In this document: positions 1 to 5,030 of the stretch, in pieces
Layout of the letters: the number at the start of each line of letters is the position of its first letter
Numbering within the stretch: the stretch's first letter is position 1
Origin: DATACZ01 sp036258795
GTDB lineage: Bacteria; Actinomycetota; CADDZG01; JAHWKV01
DNA: 5,030 bases
Direction: 5' to 3'
Assembly: GCA_036258795.1 (NCBI GenBank)
Contig: DATACZ010000012.1
Span: forward strand, 1 to 5,030
Notes under the pieces: generated by a model
Database searches by the model: none
What the model saw: the letters and a program-made list of their open reading frames with translations, nothing else
What the model was told of the DNA's origin: nothing
Position numbers and translations under genes: made by a program

Positions 1-637
<637 letters not shown>

Positions 638-673
638 GTTTTTGAAGCTGGATCCGACAAACGCACTAGTTGT

Positions 674-704
674 GGTCCCACCTCCCGCACTGCGGGCGAG
701 GACC
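674..704 (-). promoter_or_regulatory. Hairpin in the 16S rRNA leader
   Basis: The leader about 40 bases upstream of the 16S 5' end can fold into a long hairpin. The inner stem is CCCGC/GCGGG around a 3-base loop, and an outer GGTCC/GGACC stem is separated from it by small unpaired stretches. It has no U-tract, so it is not a terminator. rRNA leaders often carry such stems as processing or folding elements, but nothing here identifies which. Confidence 0.5.
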
Positions 705-831
705 AGAACTTGCATTATTCGCCGAATTTATTACTCAACCACTCATTCCGGAACGAGAGCACGCGGATGCGTCCTCCCATCCGAGGAATTTCGGGGTCGT
801 TCAAAGCAACACTAACTTTGCTTAGGGCACG

Positions 832-851
832 CTGTTTAGTTCTCAAGGAAC
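832..851 (-). promoter_or_regulatory. boxA-like rRNA leader antitermination motif
   Basis: The rRNA strand reads GTTCCTTGAGAACTAAACAG about 195 bases upstream of the 16S start. Leaders of actinobacterial rRNA operons carry a closely similar TTTGAGAACT-type motif, regarded as the Nus-factor antitermination (boxA) region. A small inverted repeat, CAAAG...CTTTG, follows within the next 40 bases (about 801-820) and could be the companion stem. The match to the family motif is by eye. It shows that the transcript begins upstream of 851. Confidence 0.65.
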
Positions 852-886
852 ATCCACGCTTCAGACTGCACTAGAGCCCTGATCCA

Positions 887-903
887 CTCCGATCGGAGCT
901 CCG
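887..903. repeat. Two overlapping perfect palindromes upstream of the rRNA leader
   Basis: CTCCGATCGGAG (887-898) and CGGAGCTCCG (894-903) are both perfect palindromes and share the central CGGAG. In RNA the shared segment could pair with only one partner at a time. In DNA the site could bind a dimeric protein. It sits just downstream, in rRNA direction, of the intrinsic terminator. No regulator is recognised. Confidence 0.4.
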
Positions 904-908
904 GCCAC

Positions 909-937
909 AAAAAACCGCCGGCCTGTCGGCCCGGCGG
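909..937 (-). terminator. Intrinsic (rho-independent) terminator on the rRNA strand
   Basis: On the minus strand a GC-only stem, CCGCCGG paired with CCGGCGG (937-931 with 921-915), is followed at once by six T residues (914-909). Two more G-C pairs can form inside the loop. This is a textbook intrinsic terminator shape. On the plus strand the hairpin is not followed by a T-run, so it acts in one direction only. It lies about 270 bases upstream of the 16S start and ends no recognised gene, which makes its position odd. Confidence 0.75.
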
Positions 938-1040
938 CAGAACGGTCCTGCAACTTGTAGGATCGTGTCTGTCTCGGCGGGCCTCCTGGGCAATTTGAAG
1001 CTTGCCAGCCGTGCCTGAAACCAGGCGGTACCGGCCGACC
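909..1040 (-). ncRNA. Possible short terminated transcript (small RNA or attenuated rRNA leader)
   Basis: A transcript started by the candidate promoter at 1045-1074 would begin near 1036-1040 and end at the terminator at 909-937, giving about 130 nucleotides. It could form a hairpin GCCTG-GTTT-CAGGC (1026-1013), a weaker stem at 962-946 with one internal mismatch, and then the terminator stem. I recognise no RNA family (not tRNA, 6S, SRP RNA or a known riboswitch). It may instead be an attenuated early part of the rRNA leader. The call rests on the promoter and terminator alone. Confidence 0.25.
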
Positions 1041-1044
1041 ATTC

Positions 1045-1074
1045 AATGTACACCCGCTCCTCCGATAGCGTCAA
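1045..1074 (-). promoter_or_regulatory. Candidate sigma70-type promoter towards the 16S gene
   Basis: The minus strand has TTGACG (-35, 1074-1069), an 18-base spacer, then TACATT (-10, 1050-1045). The -35 box matches five of six consensus bases and the -10 box four of six. Transcription would start near 1036-1040, giving a leader of about 400 bases before 16S. No better promoter was found by eye between the terminator at 909 and the boxA-like motif, so this is the best candidate rRNA promoter in the window, but it is unproven. Confidence 0.35.
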
Positions 1075-1145
1075 TTGCAGACGGAGATCCGGGGGTGAGT
1101 CCGGAGCACGAGCGCTCCAGCTCAACAACTTCTAACGGTGGAAGA

Positions 1146-1169
1146 CCCAAAAACATTCCCAAAAATGTT
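1146..1169. repeat. AT-rich tandem 12-mers containing an inverted repeat
   Basis: CCCAAAAACATT (1146-1157) is followed directly by CCCAAAAATGTT (1158-1169). The shared CCCAAAAA makes a direct repeat, and AACATT/AATGTT makes a 6-bp inverted repeat with a 6-base gap. It stands out as A-rich in GC-rich surroundings. It may be an operator or a bent-DNA element for either divergent gene. No binding protein is implied by the sequence. Confidence 0.4.
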
Positions 1170-1319
1170 CTCCAGGGCAGCATCGACGGGGTGAAAAGCG
1201 GGAAAGTGCGCGCCTTCAGTGAGCACACCGTCACCCTCCGGATGTACCTTTAAGGTTCACCAAAAAACGGGATGCTGGTTACATACTTGTAATTCGTCTC
1301 CGGGAGGGAGATCTCCGCC

Positions 1320-2189
1320 ATGAAGCGCCGCCTCATTCTCTGGATCACGACTGCGACCCTGACTGCCGTCCTTGCTTCTGCGTCCACCGCTCACGCGGTG
1401 CCGTCCTGGGCTCCCGTAGGGCAAGCCGCCATCACCCCCGGAGTAACCACCCTTACCGAGGGGGCGGAGTGTACCGCCAACTTCATCTACTACGACCGAT
1501 CCGACAAGGTCTACATCGGCCAGGCGGCTCACTGCTCCTCCACCTCACCCCCCGAGGCGATCGACGGATGCCAAGCGGAGTCGCTGCCCATCGGCACAAA
1601 GGTGCTTGTCGCCGGAGCCACGAGACCGGGAGTCATGGTCTACAACTCCTGGATCACGATGCAGCAAAAGAAAGAGACCGACGAGAACGCCTGTGCCTTC
1701 AACGACTTGGCACTTATCCAACTCGATCCTGCCGACTACGGCAGGGTCAACCCGAGCGTTCCGCACTGGGGTGGGCCGACCGGCCTGTCCACCGGTGCAC
1801 GGATAAGCGAGAGGGTTTTTGGCTACGGCAACTCCCCGCTGAGGCTTCGGACGGGGCTTCTAAATGCCATCGAAGGCATGGTCCTGGGGCAGCAGGGCAA
1901 CGGGTGGTCGTACAGGGTCCACTTCTTGGTACCCGGAGTGCCGGGAGATTCGGGCAGCGGTTTCTTAGACTCGCAGGGCCGGGCCCTCGGTACCCTCAGC
2001 ACCCTCGGTCTGTTTCCAGAAACTCTCAGCAATGGGGTCAGCGACCTGCGGCGGCAGCTGGACTACATGAGGGCAAACAGCCCATACGACGTCACGGTTG
2101 CGAACGGCACACAGCCGTTCAGGGGCGCCATCTCGGACCTGGAGAAGCTTTTAGGGGGTTTGTTGGCGGGCTTGTTGGGCGGCGGCTAA
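1320..2189 (+). CDS. Secreted trypsin-like (S1-type) serine protease with Leu/Gly-rich tail
   Basis: A 289-residue exported protein. The start has a strong ribosome-binding site (GGGAGGGAG, nine bases away). Residues 1-26 form a Sec signal peptide: MKRR, a hydrophobic core, and AHA before the likely cut after residue 26. The chymotrypsin-fold triad is visible in order: H71 in GQAAHC, D129 in FNDLALIQL, and S211 in PGDSGSGF. Cysteines at 51, 72, 84 and 125 could form two disulfides. The segments ITPGVTTLTEGAECTANF and PSVPHWGGPTGL match my memory of a conserved actinobacterial family of extracellular S1-like proteases whose substrates are not known to me. There is no long pro-region as in alpha-lytic protease. 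The last 19 residues end in a Leu/Gly tail (KLLGGLLAGLLGGG) that looks added and could contact membrane or wall. It is monocistronic and convergent with livF. Proteolytic activity is inferred from the intact triad. Confidence 0.88.
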   Translation: MKRRLILWITTATLTAVLASASTAHAVPSWAPVGQAAITPGVTTLTEGAECTANFIYYDRSDKVYIGQAAHCSSTSPPEAIDGCQAESLPIGTKVLVAGATRPGVMVYNSWITMQQKKETDENACAFNDLALIQLDPADYGRVNPSVPHWGGPTGLSTGARISERVFGYGNSPLRLRTGLLNAIEGMVLGQQGNGWSYRVHFLVPGVPGDSGSGFLDSQGRALGTLSTLGLFPETLSNGVSDLRRQLDYMRANSPYDVTVANGTQPFRGAISDLEKLLGGLLAGLLGGG

Positions 2190-2209
2190 CTCGTTAGGGC
2201 GGCTAACTC
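2160..2209 (+). repeat. Micro-duplications at the 3' end of the protease gene
   Basis: Two short direct repeats overlap here. TTGTTGGCGGGC (2160-2171) is followed by TTGTTGGGCGGC (2172-2183), which encode LLAG and LLGG of the tail. GGCGGCTAACTC occurs at 2181-2192 and again at 2198-2209, the first copy containing the stop codon. GTTAG/CTAAC half-sites give a weak 5-bp hairpin at 2193-2207 without a T-run, so it is not a convincing terminator. Replication slippage is a likely origin. Confidence 0.6.
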
Positions 2210-2223
2210 CCACGCCAGGTAAC

Positions 2224-2934
2224 TCAATCCTCTCCTAAGTACGCTTTCCTCACGCCTTCGTTGCTCAGAAGCTCGCCGGCTTCTCCTACCAGCGATATCT
2301 CGCCGGTCTCGAGCACGTACCCGCGGTCGGCACTGGTGAGCGCTGCCTGGGCATTCTGCTCCACGAGCAGGACGCTCACCCCTTGACCGTTTATCTCGTC
2401 GATGGTCTCGAAGATCCGCTCTGCCACTATGGGAGCCAGCCCCATGGACGGCTCGTCCATCATCAGAAGCTTCGGCCGGCTCATCAGCCCCCGGCCGATC
2501 GCAAGCATCTGCTGCTCTCCCCCGGAAAGGGTTCCGCCCAGCTGCTTCAGCCTCTCCTTAAGCACCGGAAAAAGCTCCAGGACCCTATCCAGGTCTTCGC
2601 TCTCCTCGCCGTCCCGCCGGTGGTAGGCGCCCATCTGAAGGTTCTCCCAGACGGTCATCGCTGGGAAGATGCGCCTGCCCTCGGGGACCATACAGATCCC
2701 CCGCTGAACGATCTCATGCGGAGCCAGAGAGTCGATCCTGTCTCCCATGAAGGTGATGCTTCCTCCGGAAGGCCTGTGCAACCCGGATATGGTCTTTAGG
2801 GTGGTGCTCTTGCCGGCGCCATTGGCACCTATCAGGGCCACCATCTCCCCCTCGTTGACCCCGACGCTGATCCCTTTGACGGCTTCGATCTTGCCGTAGC
2901 GCACGACCAGGTCGTCAACCTCGAGCAGCGCCGT
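2224..2934 (-). CDS. livF: Branched-chain amino acid-type ABC transporter ATPase LivF (apparent ACG start)
   Basis: One of the two ATPases that power a LivHMGF importer, acting on the inner face of the membrane. With the start chosen here it has 236 residues, normal for LivF. Motifs in order: Walker A GANGAGKST (36-44), the LivF-type VPEGRRIFP segment (83-91) in place of a usual Q-loop, signature LSGGEQ (136-141), Walker B LLMMDEP (156-162), D-loop SMGLAP, and VEQN (191-194), where other ATPases have a switch histidine, as is normal in LivF. It ends NEGVRKAYLGED. No ATG, GTG or TTG lies at the expected start. The frame reads ACG-GCG-CTG-CTC-GAG, exactly M-A-L-L-E if ACG is read as Met, as in LivG's own MALLE start, with a Shine-Dalgarno six bases upstream. 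The nearest upstream ATG (3003) adds 34-35 bases' worth of unlike residues (23 in all) and has no ribosome-binding site. It overlaps livG by 20 bases. Confidence 0.93.
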   Translation of the reverse strand, partial: TALLEVDDLVVRYGKIEAVKGISVGVNEGEMVALIGANGAGKSTTLKTISGLHRPSGGSITFMGDRIDSLAPHEIVQRGICMVPEGRRIFPAMTVWENLQMGAYHRRDGEESEDLDRVLELFPVLKERLKQLGGTLSGGEQQMLAIGRGLMSRPKLLMMDEPSMGLAPIVAERIFETIDEINGQGVSVLLVEQNAQAALTSADRGYVLETGEISLVGEAGELLSNEGVRKAYLGED

Positions 2935-3697
2935 CGGCGGCCCCCTTCCCCAGATATGCCTCCACCACCGCAGGGTCTTCCCGTACCTCCTCCGGGGCTC
3001 CATCTGCAATCTTGACTCCATGGTCGAGTACGGCAACCCTCTCGCAGACCCCCATCACCACCTTCATGTCGTGCTCTATGAGAAGGATCGTGATGCCGAG
3101 GTCGCGCACTTTCCTTATCAACGACATCAGCCCCCCCTTCTCCTGGCGGTTCATCCCGGCGGCAGGCTCGTCGAGCAGCAACAGCTTCGGCTTCGTCCCG
3201 AGCGCCCTCGCCACCTCAACCCGTCGCTGATCGCCGTAGGAAAGGTTCTTCGCCAGCTCGTCTGCGCGCTTGGCGATACCCACGAAACTCAGGAGTCGCT
3301 GGGCCTCTGGACCCGATGTCTCAGTCTCCTGCCGGTAACGAGGCAGGCGAAAGATCGCGCTGACGGCTCCCGCCCGGTTCCTGGCGTCCAAGCCCACGAG
3401 CACGTTCTCGTACGCGGTCATGTTGCCGAATAACCGGATCTGCTGAAACGTCCTGGCGATGCCGAGCCGCGTGATGCGATGCGGACGGAGCCCCGTTATG
3501 TTGACCTCATCCAGCCGGATGAGCCCCTTGTCGGGGTGATAAACCCCCGTCACGCAGTTGAACAGGGTGGTCTTACCCGCCCCGTTTGGCCCGATCAGCC
3601 CCCTGATCTCACCTTGCACAATGTCCACATCCACATCTCTCAAGGCATAAAGGCCACCGAAGTGCTTGTGTACTCCGGAGATCTCGAGAAGCGCCAT
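2915..3697 (-). CDS. livG: Branched-chain amino acid-type ABC transporter ATPase LivG
   Basis: The second ATPase of the importer, 260 residues from the ATG at 3697 (MALLEISGVHKHFGG). The open frame extends further upstream, but that part is antisense-like, runs through livM and shows no ABC homology, so it is excluded. Motifs: Walker A GPNGAGKTT (36-44), Q-loop in TFQQIRLF (83-90), LivG-type signature LSYGDQRR (152-159), Walker B LLLLDEP (172-178), and switch histidine H209 in IEHDM. The insert after the Q-loop (NRAGAVSAIFRLPRYRQE) is usual for LivG. The start lies five bases after the livM stop, with AGGTG as ribosome-binding site, so translation is probably coupled. The last ten residues, KGAADGAARG, extend past the usual end at EAYLG and are encoded by the same bases that form the livF ribosome-binding site and start. 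Confidence 0.95.
   Translation of the reverse strand: MALLEISGVHKHFGGLYALRDVDVDIVQGEIRGLIGPNGAGKTTLFNCVTGVYHPDKGLIRLDEVNITGLRPHRITRLGIARTFQQIRLFGNMTAYENVLVGLDARNRAGAVSAIFRLPRYRQETETSGPEAQRLLSFVGIAKRADELAKNLSYGDQRRVEVARALGTKPKLLLLDEPAAGMNRQEKGGLMSLIRKVRDLGITILLIEHDMKVVMGVCERVAVLDHGVKIADGAPEEVREDPAVVEAYLGKGAADGAARG
2941..2951 (-). promoter_or_regulatory. Shine-Dalgarno sequence that fixes the livF start
   Basis: The minus strand reads GGGGAAGGGGG, then a 6-base spacer, then ACG (2934-2932). It lies inside the 3' end of livG. A similar GGGGAAGG precedes the GTG start of livM. Its placement supports initiation at the ACG rather than at the ATG 69 bases further upstream. Confidence 0.6.
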
Positions 3698-3702
3698 TAC
3701 AC

Positions 3703-4761
3703 CTAGCTCTGGGGAATTCCCATCGCTTCCTCCGTGGCGCCGGCCTCCTCTGGGGACGCCGCCACCCCAACCGGACGCCACCCGGCCGGGAGGACGCCCT
3801 GGGGGCGAAAGATCATCATCAAGACCAGAAGCGCTCCGAAGATCAGGAACCGGTACTCGTCCAGCTGAACGAAGCGAAGCTGGACCCAGCCGGGGACGCC
3901 GGCAATTATGAGAGCGCCGATCAGGCTCCCCCATATGCTTCCCATGCCTCCGAGAACGACCGCCACGAGGATGAAGAAGGAGGAGAGCACGTCGAAGCCG
4001 GCGGGAGAGATGTAGTTGGTCTTGGCGGATATCACGACCCCCGCAAACCCGGCGGTGGCGGCGCCAAAGGCAAATGCGAGGAGCTTCATCTTGAGCGTGG
4101 GAACTCCCATCGCCTCGGCGGCCACTTCGTCCTCCCGAATGGCAAGCCAGGCCCGGCCGATGCGTGAGCTCTCCAGATTCCGGATGACCACCATTACGAC
4201 CACTATCAGCAGCAGCAACAGATAGTAGTAATGGCTTGGATCGAGGCCGAAGTCGTACCGAATGACCGGAACCTTTGGGTGAGGTATTCCCTGAATGCCC
4301 TGCGCTCCCCTGGTAACCGGGTCCCAGTTGTTGGCGATGATCCGCACTATCTCACCGAACCCGAGCGTCACAATTGCCAGGTAGTCGCCTCGGAGGCGAA
4401 GCGTGGGACTGCCCAGCGAAACGCCTATCAGCATGTTTATGAAGATGGCAAGCAGCAGGATCAGCCAGAACCCCCACTCGCTCCAGAACTCGGTTTGCGT
4501 GAAGCCGAACTTGATCGGGCCGGCGCCCGACAGGATCGCCCAGCAGTAAGCCCCGGTGGCGTAGAAGGCGATGTAGCCAAGGTCCAGCAGACCTGCAAGC
4601 CCCACGACGACATTGAGCCCTAGAGCCAAAAGGCACAGCACCGCCACGTTGACGAGCACCTCCTCAGCTGCGATCGACATGAACAGCGGGGCAAGCGCCG
4701 CCCCGAGCAGCGCCAGCAGCACTGAAGCCCTGGAGGTGGCTCCGGCGAAGGGAACCCTCAC
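3703..4761 (-). CDS. livM: Branched-chain amino acid-type ABC transporter permease LivM
   Basis: A 352-residue inner-membrane permease that pairs with LivH to form the translocation path. I chose the GTG at 4761 because it overlaps the livH stop as GTGA and follows a GGGGAAGG ribosome-binding site. The frame stays open further upstream, but there it is the shadow of livH and carries no membrane segments. Hydrophobic segments lie roughly at 14-30, 35-60, 62-80, 97-116, 125-143, 179-194, 226-246, 256-290 and 305-318. The family motifs LNVVVGLAGLLDLGYIAF (49-66), LRLRGDYLAIVTLGFGEIVR (121-140) and GGMGSIWGSLIGA (271-283) are clear. RAWLAIREDEVAAEAMGV (203-220) is the cytoplasmic coupling loop that contacts the ATPases. 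It ends in FRPQG followed by an acidic Ala/Glu-rich tail. The substrate may be a branched-chain amino acid, but LivHMGF relatives also carry amides, urea or aromatic compounds. Confidence 0.95.
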   Translation of the reverse strand: MRVPFAGATSRASVLLALLGAALAPLFMSIAAEEVLVNVAVLCLLALGLNVVVGLAGLLDLGYIAFYATGAYCWAILSGAGPIKFGFTQTEFWSEWGFWLILLLAIFINMLIGVSLGSPTLRLRGDYLAIVTLGFGEIVRIIANNWDPVTRGAQGIQGIPHPKVPVIRYDFGLDPSHYYYLLLLLIVVVMVVIRNLESSRIGRAWLAIREDEVAAEAMGVPTLKMKLLAFAFGAATAGFAGVVISAKTNYISPAGFDVLSSFFILVAVVLGGMGSIWGSLIGALIIAGVPGWVQLRFVQLDEYRFLIFGALLVLMMIFRPQGVLPAGWRPVGVAASPEEAGATEEAMGIPQS

Positions 4762-5030
4762 GCCACCTTCCCCTCTCCGAGGAGGCCGGTTGGCCGAAAC
4801 ATGAGAACCGCCACCAAGATCAGAAAGGCGACTACGTCCCTCCACTGGGTCCCGAAGCAGCCCGCGGCTATGTTCTCGATCACCCCTAGAACCAGGCCAC
4901 CCAGAGCGGCCCCCCTGATACTGCCGATGCCGCCGAGTACCGCGGCGGTGAACGCCTTGATCCCGGGTAGAAACCCGATGGCGAAGCGAGTAACTCCGAA
5001 GGACCATCCGAATAACACCCCTGCAGCTCC
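4758..5030 (-). CDS. livH: Branched-chain amino acid-type ABC transporter permease LivH (C-terminal part, cut by window edge)
   Basis: The last 90 residues of the partner permease; about 200 N-terminal residues lie beyond the right edge. The visible part opens with GAAGVLFGWSFGVTRF, then carries the family segment GIKAFTAAVLGGIGS (23-37), a glycine-rich membrane helix (GAALGGLVLGVIEN, 40-53), a final helix (VVAFLILVAVLMF, 66-78) and the terminal RPTGLLG motif (79-85). The frame is open to the window edge with no start of its own; an internal GTG at 5018 is not a real start. The stop overlaps the livM start by four bases (GTGA), so the two permeases are translationally coupled. The missing binding protein is probably encoded upstream or elsewhere. 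Confidence 0.95.
   Translation of the reverse strand, partial: GAAGVLFGWSFGVTRFAIGFLPGIKAFTAAVLGGIGSIRGAALGGLVLGVIENIAAGCFGTQWRDVVAFLILVAVLMFRPTGLLGEGKVA

Larger units (their letters stand above)
638..1319. other. Long intergenic region between the 16S gene and the protease gene
   Basis: No convincing protein gene is seen on either strand of this 682-base stretch. Open frames exist but lack ribosome-binding sites and recognisable products, and several run through the terminator or the leader motifs. The half nearer 16S is the rRNA leader. The half nearer the protease should hold that gene's promoter, but no good -35/-10 pair was found. A Shine-Dalgarno stretch GGGAGGGAG at 1302-1310 serves the protease start. 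Confidence 0.7.

Noticed and set aside
836..1128. Three minus-strand open frames upstream of 16S, one with a GGAGGAG stretch near an internal GTG
   Set aside because: The frames run through the intrinsic terminator and end in the rRNA leader. The GGAGGAG is only three bases from the GTG, and no family is recognisable.
1002..1253. Plus-strand 83-codon frame before the protease
   Set aside because: TTG start without a ribosome-binding site, low-complexity composition, no recognisable product, and it crosses the A-rich repeat.
1256..1293. Possible protease promoter (TTCACC, 18 bases, TACATA)
   Set aside because: The -10 box matches only three of six consensus bases. Other spacings are no better, so no site is called.
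1469..2197. 242-codon plus-strand frame overlapping the protease gene
   Set aside because: It is the +1 shadow of the protease frame, which has the signal peptide and intact catalytic triad. No domain is visible in the shadow.
2190..2223. Bidirectional terminator between the protease and livF
   Set aside because: Only a weak 5-bp GTTAG/CTAAC hairpin without a T-run on either strand was found.
3698..3934. 79-codon N-terminal extension of livG
   Set aside because: It overlaps the livM 3' end, is Arg/Gly/Pro-rich and has no ABC homology. The MALLEIS start with its ribosome-binding site explains the gene.
4762..5007. 82-codon N-terminal extension of livM
   Set aside because: It is a shadow of the livH 3' end. 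The GTGA overlap start gives the normal LivM length.

Overview
The window looks like chromosomal DNA from a high-GC bacterium, probably a member of the Actinomycetota. The support is the 16S rRNA 5' domain (a GACGAACGCTGGCGGCG-type 5' region), a leader motif of the GTTCCTTGAGAACT type seen before rRNA genes of high-GC Gram-positives, and a secreted protease that matches my memory of an actinobacterial S1-like family. I cannot place it more finely than that.

Layout: (1) 1-637, minus strand: the 5' part of a 16S rRNA gene, cut by the left edge of the window. (2) 638-1319: a long intergenic region with no convincing protein gene. On the rRNA strand it holds a possible sigma70-type promoter (1045-1074), an intrinsic terminator (909-937), two overlapping palindromes (887-903), a boxA-like leader motif (832-851), a leader hairpin (674-704), and a hairpin that spans the 16S 5' end (624-641). 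(3) 1320-2189, plus strand: a signal-peptide-bearing trypsin-like serine protease with an odd Leu/Gly tail. (4) 2224-5030, minus strand: a branched-chain amino acid-type ABC importer read in the order livH (3' end only), livM, livG, livF. Its genes are packed so tightly that they overlap or nearly touch.

The liv genes form one translationally coupled unit. LivH and LivM are the two membrane permeases, and LivG and LivF are the two ATPases. The substrate-binding protein (LivK type) is not in the window and may lie upstream, beyond 5030. The protease and livF converge with only 34 bases between them and no clear terminator. The protease and the rRNA gene diverge from the 682-base intergenic region.

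Most of the window is ordinary. The points most worth checking are the apparent ACG start codon of livF, the intrinsic terminator between the candidate rRNA promoter and the 16S gene, the 7-bp hairpin that would lock up the first bases of 16S rRNA in the precursor, and the micro-duplications that build the protease tail. I see no clear sign of a new multi-gene system.
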